Shown: in pieces, positions 44,344 to 54,605 of the stretch
How the letters are laid out: every line of letters starts with the position of its first letter
Position numbering within the stretch: the stretch's first letter is position 1
NCBI GenBank assembly: GCA_018241665.1
Contig: JAFEDK010000028.1
Coordinates: 1-63,205 of the forward strand
Length of the DNA stretch: 63,205 nt
From: Pseudomonadota bacterium
GTDB taxonomy: Bacteria; Pseudomonadota; Gammaproteobacteria; Burkholderiales; Rhodocyclaceae
Reading direction: 5' to 3'
The notes under the pieces: model-generated
The model's database searches: none
What the model was told of the DNA's origin: nothing
The model's input: the letters and a program-made list of their open reading frames with translations, nothing else
Translations under genes and position numbers: made by a program

Positions 44344-47300
44344 TTACACCGCCAGTCGCGAATGCCCCACGCCGCCGCCCTTGTCCACGCGGATCTGGGC
44401 GGTGATGCGTTCCTTCAGGCCTTCCACGTGGCTGATGATGCCGATCATCTTGCCGCTGGCGTTGAGGGTGTCGAGGGCGTCCAGCGCGATGTCGAGGGTC
44501 TCGCCGTCGAGGGTGCCGAAGCCTTCGTCGAGGAACAGGGAGTCGATGGAGGTCTTGTGGCTGACCAGGTCCGACAGCGCCAAGGCCAGCGCCAGGCTGA
44601 CCAGGAAGCTCTCGCCGCCGGACAGGGTGCGGGTGTCGCGGGCTGCTTCGCCCTGCCAGCTGTCCACGATGTCCAGTTCCAGCTCGCCGCTGGTCCTGCG
44701 GCGCAGGAGGTAGCGGGCGTGCAGGCGGGCCAGGTGGCGGTTGGCCAGGTGCAGCAGGTGGTCCAGGGTCAGGCCCTGGGCGAACTTGCGGAACTTGTCG
44801 CCCTTGGCGGAGCCGATCAGGCCGTCGAGGCGTAGCCACAGCTCGGTTTCGGCGGCCTGGGCGTCGATCTGCGCGAACAGGGCCTGCTGGCTGCTGCGGC
44901 GCTGGGCGTCGCTGTCGAGCAGCGCGCGCTCGGCGCCGTGGCGTTCGTCGATCTCCTTCAGGCGGCTTTCCTGTTCCGCCAGCAGGCGTTCCAGCTCTAT
45001 GAGTGGCAGCGCCGTGCGGGCTTCGGCGAGCAGGCCGGCGTGCTTGTCGCGGGCGGCGCGCAGCAGCGTGTCGGCCTGCTGGCGGGCCTGCTGCAGGCTG
45101 TCCTTGTGCTGCTGCAGGCGCTGGCGCTCGTCGGCCGGCAGCAGCGCGGCGAGGAAGGCGTCCCGGTCAGCGAAGGGGCTGGCGGCGAGGGCGGCTTGCC
45201 AGGTTCCAGTGGCCGTGAGCAGCGCGCTGCGCTGGTCGGCCAGGCTGTGTTCCAGTTGCTGGCGGCGGCCGTGCAGCGCGGCGAGTTCGGCGGCCAGGCC
45301 GCTGATCCGCTCGGTGCAGCGGGCCAGCGCGGCGGGGGCATCGTCGCCGGGTTGCGGCAGTTCGGCGACGGCCGTGTCGCGCATCTCCTGCAGCTTCTCC
45401 CAGCGGGATTCCCATTGGGCGGCGTCGGCATCGGCAGCTTCGCAGCGGGTCTGTTGGCGGCTGAGTTCGGTGGCCAGCTGCTGGCGGCGTTGCTGCACGC
45501 CCTGCCACTCCTGCCATTCGGCGTCGCGCTCGCGCAGCCACGGGGCGGGCTCGGTGGGCAGGCTGAAGCCGGCGTCGGCCAGGCTGGCGCCGAGGCGGGC
45601 GTCGAGGGCGGCCAGCTCCTGCCTGCGGGCGTCGAGCAGTTTGGCACTGTCGGCGTGGCGGGTCCGGCTGGTGGCCAGCGCCTGGCGGGCCAGTTCCAGC
45701 TGGTTGCCGGCGGCCTGCCAGGCCTGGCTGCGAGTGTGGGCGACTTGGGTGGCCTGCTGGACGAGGCGCTCGCCTTGCTCGGCCGTCTGCAGGGCCTCGG
45801 CGAGGTGGTTCAGGGCCTGGGTTGCGGTGGCGCGGGCGGCCTGCAGGCGCTCGGGCTGCTGCCAGTCGTCGGCGGCCAGCGCATCATCGGCCAGCGCACT
45901 GCGGCGCTCGGACCACTCGGCGGCCAGGCGGGCCAGCTCGCCGCCGACGCGAACGTGCTCGGCCTGCGCGGCATCGCGGCGGGCCTGCAGGGCTGCCAGC
46001 TCGCCACGGGCTTTCTGGCCCTGTTCGATTAGCGTTTCCAGTTCGGTTTGGCGGGCTTTCAGCGCAGCCTCGGTGGCTGAGACGTCGAGGGCCTGGTAGG
46101 CGGCGACGGCCGGGTGCTCGGTTGCGCCGCACAGGGGGCAGGCCTTGCCCGGCTGCAGGTGCTGGCGGTGGGCTTCCAGGCTCTGGATGCGCCGTTCCTG
46201 GTCGAGCATCTTCTGCTTGTCGCCGACCTGTTCCTTGAGCACGGCGTGCTTCTCCCGCAGCGCGACGAGGGCCTTGTCGCGGGCCTCGATGACGGCCTGC
46301 TCGCGCTGTATCTGGCCGCTCAGCTCGGCGTGGCGGGCCGATTGTTCGCGGCGCCGGCCGGCCAGTTCGTCGAGCTGCTGCCACAGGGCGACGGTGCCCT
46401 GGGCGTGTTGCCAGCGCTGGCGCAGGGCGTCCAGGCTGGCGCCGGCCAGGCGCTGCAGCTGGGCCGCCTGGGCGGCGTTGAGTCCCGCTTCGGCCTGCGT
46501 CCGGGCCTGCTCGGCGCTAGCCAGGGCCTGGGTGTGCTGGGCGAGCCGGGTGTCGTGGCTGAGGATTTCGGCGGCCAGTGCGTCGAGGCTGCGTTGGCCG
46601 TCGATGAGGCCCTGCTGCAGCGACTGGCGTTGCTCGAACTGCTGGCGCCAGGCACCGAGCTGCTCGCCCAGTTGGGCGCGGCGCGCGTGGCTGGCGCAGA
46701 AGGCGTCGAGGCGCAGCTGCTCGTCCTGCAGTTGTTGCCAGTGCTGGCGCGTGGCGGCGGCGACGTGGCGGGCCAGCTGGTCAGCGGCGGCGTGCTGGCG
46801 GTCCTGCTCGCCTTCCAGCGTGAGGCATTCGGTGGCGAGCTGCTGCAGCTGTGCTTCGCCGTGGCGGACGGCGGCTTCGGCCTGCTGCCATTGTTCATGC
46901 ACCGGCTTGAGGGCCTCGGCGGGTTCGCCGGCGGCCAGCCGGTCGAGCAGCGGGGCGGCCTCGGCGATGGCCTGGTCGGCGGCCTGCAGGCGGGTGGCGG
47001 CGACGCCGGCGTCCCGTTCGGCGTCGTCCAAGCCGCTCCGCCACTGGCGCAGGGCCAGCGTCGCGTCCCGCTCGCGGCGGGCCTCGGCCTGGGCGCTGGC
47101 GAGGGCGGCGAGGGCCTGTTCCTTTTCCGCGCGGGCTTCAGCGCTCAGCAGTTCGACGCCTTCGGCCCGGGCCTTCAGGTGGTCGAGCTGCTGGCGGGCT
47201 TCCTGGGTCTGGCGGTAGACGCGCTCGGAAATCAGACCGTAGATGTCGCTGCCGGTCAGCTCTTCGAGCAGCTCGGCGCGTTCGTTGGCGTTGGCGTTGA

Positions 47301-47796
47301 GGAAGGCTGCGAAGCCGCCCTGGGCGAGCAGCATGGACTTGGTGAAGCGGGCGAAGTCGAGGCCGGTGATCGCCTCGATGCGCTTCAGCTTGTCGTTGAT
47401 CTGGCTGCTGAGGATCTTGCCTTCGCCACTGGCGGCATCCACTTCGGCCAGTTCCACCTTGGGCGCCTGCAGCGCGCCGTCGGGCTTGTTGTAGGCCCGG
47501 CGCTGGCTCCAGAAGGCCCGGTACACCGTGCCCTTCACCTCGAACTCGACCTCCGCCAGGCAGTCGGCGGTGTGGCGGGTCATGATGTCGTTGGCCGACG
47601 CGGAGATGCTCTTCAGGCGCGGCGTCTCGTGGTAGAGGGCCAGGCAGATGGCGTCGAGCAGGGTGGACTTGCCGGCGCCGGTGGGGCCGGTGATCGCGAA
47701 CAGGCCGTTGTCGGAGAAGGGCGGCCGCGTGAAGTCGATGCTCCACTCGTCCTTCAGGGAGTTCAGGTTCTTGAGGCGCAGGCGCAGGATCTTCAT
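44344..47796 (-). CDS. sbcC: Exonuclease subunit SbcC
   Basis: 1150-residue SMC/Rad50-type ATPase that, with SbcD, cleaves hairpins and palindromes and processes DNA ends. Walker [20 protein letters not shown] near residue 38, long Gln/Ala-rich coiled coils on either side of a zinc-hook CPLCGATEH near 552, signature [20 protein letters not shown] near 1055 and Walker [12 protein letters not shown] near 1090. Its start overlaps the sbcD stop by four bases (ATGA). In E. coli SbcCD attacks long palindromes, so it is notable that repeat elements made of nested palindromes sit directly at its 3' end. Confidence 0.95.
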   Translation of the reverse strand: MKILRLRLKNLNSLKDEWSIDFTRPPFSDNGLFAITGPTGAGKSTLLDAICLALYHETPRLKSISASANDIMTRHTADCLAEVEFEVKGTVYRAFWSQRRAYNKPDGALQAPKVELAEVDAASGEGKILSSQINDKLKRIEAITGLDFARFTKSMLLAQGGFAAFLNANANERAELLEELTGSDIYGLISERVYRQTQEARQQLDHLKARAEGVELLSAEARAEKEQALAALASAQAEARRERDATLALRQWRSGLDDAERDAGVAATRLQAADQAIAEAAPLLDRLAAGEPAEALKPVHEQWQQAEAAVRHGEAQLQQLATECLTLEGEQDRQHAAADQLARHVAAATRQHWQQLQDEQLRLDAFCASHARRAQLGEQLGAWRQQFEQRQSLQQGLIDGQRSLDALAAEILSHDTRLAQHTQALASAEQARTQAEAGLNAAQAAQLQRLAGASLDALRQRWQHAQGTVALWQQLDELAGRRREQSARHAELSGQIQREQAVIEARDKALVALREKHAVLKEQVGDKQKMLDQERRIQSLEAHRQHLQPGKACPLCGATEHPAVAAYQALDVSATEAALKARQTELETLIEQGQKARGELAALQARRDAAQAEHVRVGGELARLAAEWSERRSALADDALAADDWQQPERLQAARATATQALNHLAEALQTAEQGERLVQQATQVAHTRSQAWQAAGNQLELARQALATSRTRHADSAKLLDARRQELAALDARLGASLADAGFSLPTEPAPWLRERDAEWQEWQGVQQRRQQLATELSRQQTRCEAADADAAQWESRWEKLQEMRDTAVAELPQPGDDAPAALARCTERISGLAAELAALHGRRQQLEHSLADQRSALLTATGTWQAALAASPFADRDAFLAALLPADERQRLQQHKDSLQQARQQADTLLRAARDKHAGLLAEARTALPLIELERLLAEQESRLKEIDERHGAERALLDSDAQRRSSQQALFAQIDAQAAETELWLRLDGLIGSAKGDKFRKFAQGLTLDHLLHLANRHLARLHARYLLRRRTSGELELDIVDSWQGEAARDTRTLSGGESFLVSLALALALSDLVSHKTSIDSLFLDEGFGTLDGETLDIALDALDTLNASGKMIGIISHVEGLKERITAQIRVDKGGGVGHSRLAV

Positions 47797-49022
47797 GCCG
47801 CGTTCTCCTCCAGGCCGGCGAGCACGCTGCGGAAGCGCTCGGTGAGGGCGGCGCGCAGCTCGTCGGTCAGCTCTTCCAGGGCCAGGCGGCGTGCGAAGAC
47901 GTCGTCCGGGGTCAGCTCGTCGAGCGTTTCGCGGGCCTCGGAGACCAGGCTGGCGGCGGCGTTGCCGCGGGCGCGGCGGATGCGCAGCACCTCCACCGGC
48001 AGGCCGTCGGTCATGCTTTCGATGCGGGCCGGCAGGTCGGCCAGGTAGTCGTCGGTGCGTACCACCACTTCCAGCCAGACCGGGTTTTCAGGATTGCCGT
48101 CGAGCGCGGCGGCGGCGATGGCGCCCTGCAGTTCGTCGAGGTTGCCGGTCAGGCTGGCCAGGGCCTGAAAGCGCGGCACCGGCAGCGGCGTGACCGCCTG
48201 CAGGCCGGTGGCGTCCAGGTCCACCAGCAGCATTTCCTTGTGCTGATCGGCCTCGTCGAAGGACAGCGGAATCGGCGAGCCGCTGTAGCGGATCTGTTCC
48301 AGCCCGCCGACCCGCTGCGGGCGGTGGATGTGGCCGAGGGCGATGTAGTCGGCCGGCGGGAAGGCGCTGGTCGGAAAGGCTTCCAGCGCGCCGACGTAGA
48401 TCTCCCGCACCGACTCGCTGGCGCTGGCGCCGACGGTGGTCAGGTGGCCGGTTGCGATCAGCGGCAGGCTGCGCCCCAGTTCGGTGGCGAGCGCGCTGCG
48501 CCGCGCTTCGGCGGCGGCGAAGACGGCGTGGTAGTGGGCCTGGATGGCCGCCTGCAGGGACGCCTGCTTGTCCTCCGCGCTGTCGCCGGCCTGGCTGCGG
48601 ATCACGTCGCGCGGGCGGATGAAGGGGATCGCGCAGACCACGCAGCCCGGCGTGCCGTCCCGCCGGGGCAGCACGCGGACCTGCTCGTCCGCCACGTCGG
48701 CGGCCGGCACCACCGTGGCGCCGAGGCGGGCCAGCAGGTCGCGGCTCTCGCCGAGGGTCGCCACCGAGTCGTGGTTGCCGCCGAGCAGCAGCAGCGCCAC
48801 GCCGGCCTCGTGCAGGCCCACCACCAGCTGCGAATACAGCTCCCGCGCGTAGCTCGGCGGCGTGCCGGTGTCGAAGATGTCGCCGGCGATCAGCAGCGCA
48901 TCCACTTCCTGGGCCGCCACCTGTTCGAGCAGCCAGGCGATCAGCGCCTGGTGCTCGGCCTGGCGGGTCTTGCCGATGAAATGCTGGCCGAGGTGCCAGT
49001 CGGACGTGTGGAGGATGCGCAT
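47793..49022 (-). CDS. sbcD: Exonuclease subunit SbcD
   Basis: 409-residue Mre11-type phosphoesterase, catalytic partner of SbcC. Metal-binding motifs are seen in order: [43 protein letters not shown] and the later LIATGHLT and [15 protein letters not shown]. First gene of the sbcDC operon; translation of sbcC is coupled through ATGA overlap. The divergent gene begins 207 bp away; that intergenic segment is AT-rich (49090-49160) and probably holds both promoters. Confidence 0.95.
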   Translation of the reverse strand: MRILHTSDWHLGQHFIGKTRQAEHQALIAWLLEQVAAQEVDALLIAGDIFDTGTPPSYARELYSQLVVGLHEAGVALLLLGGNHDSVATLGESRDLLARLGATVVPAADVADEQVRVLPRRDGTPGCVVCAIPFIRPRDVIRSQAGDSAEDKQASLQAAIQAHYHAVFAAAEARRSALATELGRSLPLIATGHLTTVGASASESVREIYVGALEAFPTSAFPPADYIALGHIHRPQRVGGLEQIRYSGSPIPLSFDEADQHKEMLLVDLDATGLQAVTPLPVPRFQALASLTGNLDELQGAIAAAALDGNPENPVWLEVVVRTDDYLADLPARIESMTDGLPVEVLRIRRARGNAAASLVSEARETLDELTPDDVFARRLALEELTDELRAALTERFRSVLAGLEENAA

Positions 49023-49229
49023 GGAATCGGGGCTGAGGGCGACAGGGGCGCTAATTTACTCCACTGCGCGCGCCGATGGCGGTGAGGAAATTTGACACTG
49101 TCGGCCGCAACTATGAATTCAATGAATCATCAAATTTGATATATTTGAGATTATCCCAAGCGCAATGCGGCGCGATCCTGGTGGCGGCAGCCGAGTTGCC
49201 CGTGCCAGCCGAGGAGGCAACACCCGAGT

Positions 49230-50432
49230 ATGTCCATGTCTGAACCGGATCCGCGCCAGGTCATCGAGCGCGCCCTGAAAGCGCGTCTGTCCCTGATTCC
49301 GCCAGCGCTGCGGGACGCTTTCCACGCCTACCAGGACGAGCACTACCGGCGTTTCCTGCTGGTGGTCACGCTGCTCGGGCAGGCCGCCTACCTGTCCTAC
49401 GTGCTGGCCGACATGATCATCGTGCCGGACGTCTTCGGCCTGTCGCTCGCCGTGCGCTCGGCCTACGTCGCGCTGGTGCTGCCGCTGACGCTGGCGGCGT
49501 TCCTGTGGTCGCGCAACGTCCGCCTGCTCGACCTGCTGCTGCCGGCGCAGATCTTCTTCGCGGCGATCCTGTGGTTCTGGCTGCTGGCCCGCAGCAGCAG
49601 CCCGTGGGTGCCGAGCTATCAGTACGCGTCGGTGATCTTCATCGTGCTCGCCAACTTGTGCGTGCAGGTGCGCTTCCTGCCTTCCCTGGCAATCTCGCTG
49701 CTGATCTCGGCGGCGATCATGCACGGGGTGTACCGGCTGGCTGCCGGCAACCAGGAGGTGGTGCTGGTGTTCTCGCTGGTCTATCTGCCGGTGCTGCTGT
49801 TCAGCCTGTTCATCAGCTGGAGCACCACCCTGGACCGTCGCCGCGCCTTCCTGCGCGCGCTGCTCGACCGGATGACCCGGGAGGACCTGTCGGCGGCCAA
49901 CGACAAGCTGCAGGCGCTGGCCCACCTCGACCCGCTGACCGGGGTCAGCAACCGTCGTGACTTCGAGGCCCGCGCCCTGCGCGAGCTGGCCCGTGCCCAG
50001 CGCCACCGGCGACCCCTGTCGGTGTTGAGTCTCGACGTGGACCACTTCAAGCGCATCAACGACAGCCATGGCCACGATGTTGGCGACGAAGTCCTGCGGG
50101 TGCTGGCCGGTGTCGCCCGGCAGGAACTGCGCGAACACGACCTGCTGGCCCGCTTCGGCGGCGAGGAATTCGTCGCGCTGCTGCCCGATACCGCGCTGGA
50201 CGAGGCGCTGGTGGTCGCCGAGCGCCTGCGGGGCGTGCTCGGGGCCTGCCACATTCCGATGGACGACGGGGCCATCCACTTCACCATCTCGGCGGGCGTC
50301 GCCCAGCTGGCGGACGATGCGTCCGGGCTGGCGTCCTTGCTGAAGGCCGCCGACAAGGCCCTCTACCGGGCCAAGCAGCAGGGGCGCAACCAGGTCTGCC
50401 TGGCGTTCTGCGGCATGGCCACCGAAAGCTAG
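49230..50432 (+). CDS. Six-helix membrane diguanylate cyclase
   Basis: 400 residues. About six membrane helices between residues 45 and 195, a short helical linker, then a GGDEF domain with ARFGGEEFVALLPD near 308 (GGEEF variant, normally active) and an inhibitory I-site RxxD (REHD) five residues earlier. LDVDHFKRINDSHGHDVGD supplies the metal and GTP contacts. ATG at 49230 or 49236; GGAGG lies upstream of both. Cotranscribed with a FIST-domain gene 10 bp downstream, suggesting a sensor-output pair. Confidence 0.88.
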   Translation: MSMSEPDPRQVIERALKARLSLIPPALRDAFHAYQDEHYRRFLLVVTLLGQAAYLSYVLADMIIVPDVFGLSLAVRSAYVALVLPLTLAAFLWSRNVRLLDLLLPAQIFFAAILWFWLLARSSSPWVPSYQYASVIFIVLANLCVQVRFLPSLAISLLISAAIMHGVYRLAAGNQEVVLVFSLVYLPVLLFSLFISWSTTLDRRRAFLRALLDRMTREDLSAANDKLQALAHLDPLTGVSNRRDFEARALRELARAQRHRRPLSVLSLDVDHFKRINDSHGHDVGDEVLRVLAGVARQELREHDLLARFGGEEFVALLPDTALDEALVVAERLRGVLGACHIPMDDGAIHFTISAGVAQLADDASGLASLLKAADKALYRAKQQGRNQVCLAFCGMATES

Positions 50433-50441
50433 AATCCAATC

Positions 50442-51566
50442 ATGCCCAACCGACTTTTCGCGTACACCGATGCCCGTCCCGCCGCCGTGGCGGAGGTGAT
50501 CGCCCGCTGGCGGCACGACCACCCCGGGCTTGGTGTGCTGCTGCTCCTGCCCGAAGCGGAAAAGGCGCACATCCCGGCCATTCAGGCCGTGTTCCGCGAG
50601 GCCGCGGTGCCGCTGCTCGGCGCGGTCTTCCCGGCGCTGATCGTCAATGACGAGTTCGTGCCCCACGGTGCCTGGCTGATTGGCCTCGATCCGATGCCGC
50701 CGGCCTTCCTGGTCGACGGCATCGACGGCGATGTCCAGGCCGCCAGCGCGCGCATCGTCTCGGCGGTCCGCCAGGTCCGCCGGGACGAAGTGCGGGACGA
50801 CACCCTGTTCCTGATCTTCGACGCCACCGTGCCGACCATCGGCTCGATCCTGCTCGGCCTCTACGGCGAGCTGCAGGACGGCGTGGAGTACGCCGGCGTC
50901 AATGCCGGCAGCGAGACCTTCCAGCGCATGCCCTGCCTGTTCGACCACCAGCGGCTGGTGGACAACGGTGTCGCCGGCCTGCTGATGCCGGCCCTCAAGA
51001 CGGTCGTCAAGCACGAATACCCGGTGGCCCGCAGCCTGATGCAGGCCACCTCCACCCAGGGCAACAAGATCAAGCTGATCGACCAGCGCCCGGCGATGGA
51101 GGTGTACCGGGAGCTGATCCAGGCCGAATACGGCGTGGCCCTGACCCACGACAATTTCTACGACTACGCGGTGCATTACCCCTTCGGGCTGGTGATGGCC
51201 GCCAACGTGGTGGTGCGCATCCCGGTTGGTTTCGAGGAAGACGGTTCCATCATCTGCGTCGGCGAGATCCCGCCGTATTCCATCCTCAGCGTGCTCAAGG
51301 CGCCGGGGCTGGAGACGAGCCGCTGCGTCACCGCCATTACCAATGCCCTCGGTTGCGATGTGGATTCGTCCCGTGACGCGCTGGTCACCTTCTACTGCGC
51401 CGGCCGCCGCCTGCACCTGCAGGACGACTCCCTGAAGGAACTGCGCCAGCTGCGCCGCCGCAGCGGCGCATCCCGGCTGGTCGGCGCCCTGTCCCTCGGC
51501 GAGATCTCGTCCTTCGAGGACATCGGCATCCCCGATTTCCACAACGCGGCGCTGGTGTGCTTCTGA
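50442..51566 (+). CDS. FIST-domain sensory protein
   Basis: 374 residues. Bipartite FIST_N/FIST_C layout: an N-terminal alpha/beta region (YTDARPAAVAEVIARWR; GVEYAGVNAGSETFQRMPCLF near 150-170) and a C-terminal region (MEVYRELIQAEYGV, PFGLVMAANVVVRIP, DALVTFYCAGRRL, GALSLGEIS). FIST domains are predicted to bind small ligands, possibly amino acids, and in FIST/GGDEF pairs regulate output. No membrane segment or signal peptide, so cytoplasmic. Ten bases separate it from the cyclase gene. Confidence 0.8.
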   Translation: MPNRLFAYTDARPAAVAEVIARWRHDHPGLGVLLLLPEAEKAHIPAIQAVFREAAVPLLGAVFPALIVNDEFVPHGAWLIGLDPMPPAFLVDGIDGDVQAASARIVSAVRQVRRDEVRDDTLFLIFDATVPTIGSILLGLYGELQDGVEYAGVNAGSETFQRMPCLFDHQRLVDNGVAGLLMPALKTVVKHEYPVARSLMQATSTQGNKIKLIDQRPAMEVYRELIQAEYGVALTHDNFYDYAVHYPFGLVMAANVVVRIPVGFEEDGSIICVGEIPPYSILSVLKAPGLETSRCVTAITNALGCDVDSSRDALVTFYCAGRRLHLQDDSLKELRQLRRRSGASRLVGALSLGEISSFEDIGIPDFHNAALVCF

Positions 51567-51599
51567 ACGCGGTTTGATCGGTTGGGGTGGCGAGCCGCG

Positions 51600-52934
51600 T
51601 CACGGCTGCCGGGCCAGAAAGTTCACCGCCATCGAGGCCATCGCCCGCGTCCCGACCACCAGTGCCTTCTCGTCCACGAAGAACTGGGGGTTGTGGTTGG
51701 GGGCCGCCTTGGCGGGGTCCTGTCCTTCCGGCGTGATGCCGAGAAAAACGAACAGCGCCGGGGTCTGCTTGGCGTAGAACGAAAAATCCTCCGCCGCTCC
51801 CGGCAGCGCCGCAGTACCGACCTTGCCGTCGGTGGCGCGCTTCAGCACCGGGGCCATCTGCAGCGCCAGCGCTTCGTCGTTCACGGTTTCGTCGTACATC
51901 GGGACGATGCTCACGTCAGCATGGGCACCGCTGCTTTCGGCGATCTTCTCGGCGCTGAGCCGGATGTCCTCGCCGACCTGCTTGCGCACCTGCTTGTCGT
52001 AGCTGCGGATGGTGCCGCTCATCTCCACGCTGTCGGGCACGATGTTGGGGCCGGTGCCGCCGTGGATCGAGCCGATCGTCACCACGACCGGCGACACCGT
52101 GAGGTTGGCCTTGCGGCTGACGACGGTCTGCAGGCCGCTGATCATCAAGGCCGAGGTCGCCACCGGATCGACCGTGAACCACGGCATGCCGCCGTGCCCC
52201 TGCTTGCCCTTGACGGTGATGTTGAGCGTATCGCTGCTGGCCGTGGTGGAGCCCACGCGCCAGGTGATCTCGCCGGAACGGCCGGGCATCACGTGCAGGC
52301 CGAACACGGCGGCGGGCTTGAGCCGCTTGAACAAGCCTTCTTCCAGCATCATCCGCGCCCCCCAGGTCTTGCCCGGGCCGGGCATGAACAGGCTCGGCCC
52401 CTCCTCGGCGGGCTGGAAGATGAACATCACCGTACCCGGCAGTTGCGCCTTCATGCCGGCGAGGACCGATGCGGTCGCCATCAGCATCGCGGTGTGCGCA
52501 TCATGGCCGCAGGCGTGCATCACGGACACCTCGTTGCCCTGGTAGTTGCCTTTGGCCGTGGAGGCGAACGGCAGGCCGGCCGGTTCCTTCACCGGCAGCG
52601 CATCCATGTCGGCCCGCAAGGCGACCACCGGGCCGGGCTGCGCCCCGCGCAGGATCCCCACCACCCCGTGCCGGGCGACGCCGGTCTGCACCTCGATGCC
52701 GAGGCTGCGCAGATGGTCGGCCACCAGCTTTGCCGTGCGCACTTCCTGGTCACCGAGCTCCGGGTGCCGGTGGATGTCGCGGCGCCAGGCAATCAGCTGG
52801 CTTTCGACCGCCGCCGCCCGCGTGCGGACCTCGCTTTCAAGGGCTGCACCGTCTGCGGCGCGGGCGCTACCGATGCCAGCGCCCATCATCAGCATTGAAC
52901 TGCAGAGCAGGGACAGGCATTTCCTCTCGTTCAT
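51600..52934 (-). CDS. Exported M20-family amidohydrolase
   Basis: 444 residues with an N-terminal signal peptide (cleavage near GSARAAD, residue ~27). Metal-binding motifs of the M20D/hippuricase group: HRHPELGDQE, ALRADMDALPV, HACGHDAHTAML, FQPAEEG, LHVMPG and PGAAEDFSFYA. Cleaves N-acyl or peptide amide bonds of unknown substrates, probably in the periplasm. ATG 52934 has GGAG seven bases upstream. Convergent with the FIST gene. Confidence 0.87.
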   Translation of the reverse strand: MNERKCLSLLCSSMLMMGAGIGSARAADGAALESEVRTRAAAVESQLIAWRRDIHRHPELGDQEVRTAKLVADHLRSLGIEVQTGVARHGVVGILRGAQPGPVVALRADMDALPVKEPAGLPFASTAKGNYQGNEVSVMHACGHDAHTAMLMATASVLAGMKAQLPGTVMFIFQPAEEGPSLFMPGPGKTWGARMMLEEGLFKRLKPAAVFGLHVMPGRSGEITWRVGSTTASSDTLNITVKGKQGHGGMPWFTVDPVATSALMISGLQTVVSRKANLTVSPVVVTIGSIHGGTGPNIVPDSVEMSGTIRSYDKQVRKQVGEDIRLSAEKIAESSGAHADVSIVPMYDETVNDEALALQMAPVLKRATDGKVGTAALPGAAEDFSFYAKQTPALFVFLGITPEGQDPAKAAPNHNPQFFVDEKALVVGTRAMASMAVNFLARQP

Positions 52935-52989
52935 TCTTGTTCTCCAGTGGATCCACGTGGCCGCCACTCGCTGCTCTGCAGATGCTCAG

Positions 52990-53289
52990 TCATTCCACAT
53001 TGTCGTTGCTGCTGGGGCCGGTCGAGAAACCGGGCGGGTAGAGGACGGACGCGGTTTCATGCGGCGCGTCGGGGGTCTTTTCGGTCGCAGCCTGCGTGCG
53101 GGCGCGTTCCTCGCGGGCGCAGGGCGAATCCTTGTGGGCGACGTGATCGGCCTTGCCCTTGTGTTCCGTGGCTTCGGTCGACGTACGGGCTGCTACCGTT
53201 GGTTCGCGCTTGCCGGCGTTGCCCTGGGCCAAGGCGATGGCGGGCAGGATGCACAGCGCCGCCAGCGTGAGCGTGCTTTGGATCTTCAT
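52990..53289 (-). CDS. Small secreted protein of unknown function
   Basis: 99 residues. Signal peptide (MKIQSTLTLAALCILPAIAL, cleaved after ALA near 21) and a hydrophilic, low-complexity mature part rich in Thr, Ala, Glu and Lys with one Cys (DSPCARE). GGAG lies seven bases before ATG 53289. It is 55 bp upstream of the M20 amidohydrolase gene in the same direction, so the two may be cotranscribed. I do not recognise a family. Confidence 0.6.
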   Translation of the reverse strand: MKIQSTLTLAALCILPAIALAQGNAGKREPTVAARTSTEATEHKGKADHVAHKDSPCAREERARTQAATEKTPDAPHETASVLYPPGFSTGPSSNDNVE

Positions 53290-53489
53290 GGACGTACTCC
53301 CATGTCAAGGTGAATGGCAGGTTGATGGACTGCCGCGGTCGTGCTCCTTTCCTGGGGGGTGGTCTTGTCGTTATAGACCAATGGGCTGCGCAAGGTGCCG
53401 CCCGGCATGCTGCGGGGACATGCCTTTGCAATGGAAACCGAGTGTGGGAGCATGCCGGTGAGCAGCGTCCCGTACATGGAGGTAGTGCC

Positions 53490-54605
53490 ATGCGATACGA
53501 GCTTCCCCCCATCGCCTTCGCCCCGTGTTCCTGTGGAATGGCCCCGCCCGACATGCGGCGCCGCCGATTCATCGCCGGCGCTGCCGGCCTGGCCCTCGGG
53601 GGCGCGGCGGCGGCCCTGTCCGGCTGCACCTCCCTGCCGTCACCGGTCGTCCGCCACGATGACGGCCTGATCGATGTGCACCACCACCACGTTCCGCCTT
53701 TCTACCTGGAGGAATACCGCGACCGCATCGCCGGCTCGCGTGGTGGCAGGATCAACCCGGCCTGGCTCAGCTGGTCCCCGCAAAAAGCCATCGACGCGAT
53801 GGACGCCGCCAATGTCGCAACGGCCGTGCTGTCGCTGACTTCGCCCGGTGTCTGGTTTGGCGACCCGGTCGCGGCACGCCGCAGCGCCCGCCAGGTGAAT
53901 GACTACGCCGCCGGGCTGGCCAGGACCTACCCGGGGCGTTTCGGCCTGTTCGCCGCGCTGCCGCTGCCCGACCAGGGCGCCAGCCTGCAGGAGATCGAAT
54001 ACGCCCTCGACGTGCTGAAGGCGGACGGCATCGGCCTGCTGACCAGCTATGACGACAAGTGGCTCGGCAACCCGGCCTACGATGCGGTGTTCGCCGAGCT
54101 GAACCGCCGCAGGGCGGTGGTGTTCGTCCATCCGACCATCGCCGCGTGCTGCCGCAGCCTGCTGCCCGACGTCACGCCGCTGATCAGCGAGATACCGCAG
54201 GATACGGCCCGGGCCATTACCAACCTGCTATTCACCGGCACGTTCTCCCGTTACCGGAATATCCGCTTCATCTTCACCCACGCCGGCGGCAACATGCCGA
54301 TGATGGTCGGGCGCATGAAGCAATACGGTCCGGCCAGCCTGAGCACGCTGGCGCCGCGGGGCATAGAGGATGAACTGGGGCGGCATTTCTACGATCTGGC
54401 CGGCACCGCGAACAAGCCGGCGCTGGCGGCGATCAGGGGCCTCGTGCCGGTCTCGCAGATCCTGATGGGCAGCGACAACCCCTACGTGCCCCTGGCCGAG
54501 ACCGCCCGCGACCTCCAGACCCTCGGGCTGTCCGCGGCGGAACTGCGGGCCATCCGGCGGGACAACGCCCTGAACCTGTTGCCGGCGCTGGCCGGTCACG
54601 CATAG
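53490..54605 (+). CDS. Tat-exported lipoprotein amidohydrolase (amidohydrolase-2/ACMSD type)
   Basis: 371 residues. A Tat motif with lipobox, RRRRFIAGAAGLALGGAAAA then LSGC (residues ~24-46), indicates a folded, membrane-anchored export. The catalytic TIM barrel opens with IDVHHHHVPPFYLEEY (HxH metal ligands) and has FVHPT, FIFTHAGGNMP and LMGSDNPYV, the pattern of the ACMSD/2-amino-3-carboxymuconate decarboxylase-like branch. GGAGG lies seven bases before ATG 53490. Its last ten bases overlap the 3' end of the convergent muramidase-like gene. Substrate unknown. Confidence 0.8.
   Translation: MRYELPPIAFAPCSCGMAPPDMRRRRFIAGAAGLALGGAAAALSGCTSLPSPVVRHDDGLIDVHHHHVPPFYLEEYRDRIAGSRGGRINPAWLSWSPQKAIDAMDAANVATAVLSLTSPGVWFGDPVAARRSARQVNDYAAGLARTYPGRFGLFAALPLPDQGASLQEIEYALDVLKADGIGLLTSYDDKWLGNPAYDAVFAELNRRRAVVFVHPTIAACCRSLLPDVTPLISEIPQDTARAITNLLFTGTFSRYRNIRFIFTHAGGNMPMMVGRMKQYGPASLSTLAPRGIEDELGRHFYDLAGTANKPALAAIRGLVPVSQILMGSDNPYVPLAETARDLQTLGLSAAELRAIRRDNALNLLPALAGHA

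Noticed and set aside
49119-51542. 807-codon open frame antisense to the GGDEF and FIST genes
   Set aside because: Same reason: shadow of two genes with clear motifs.
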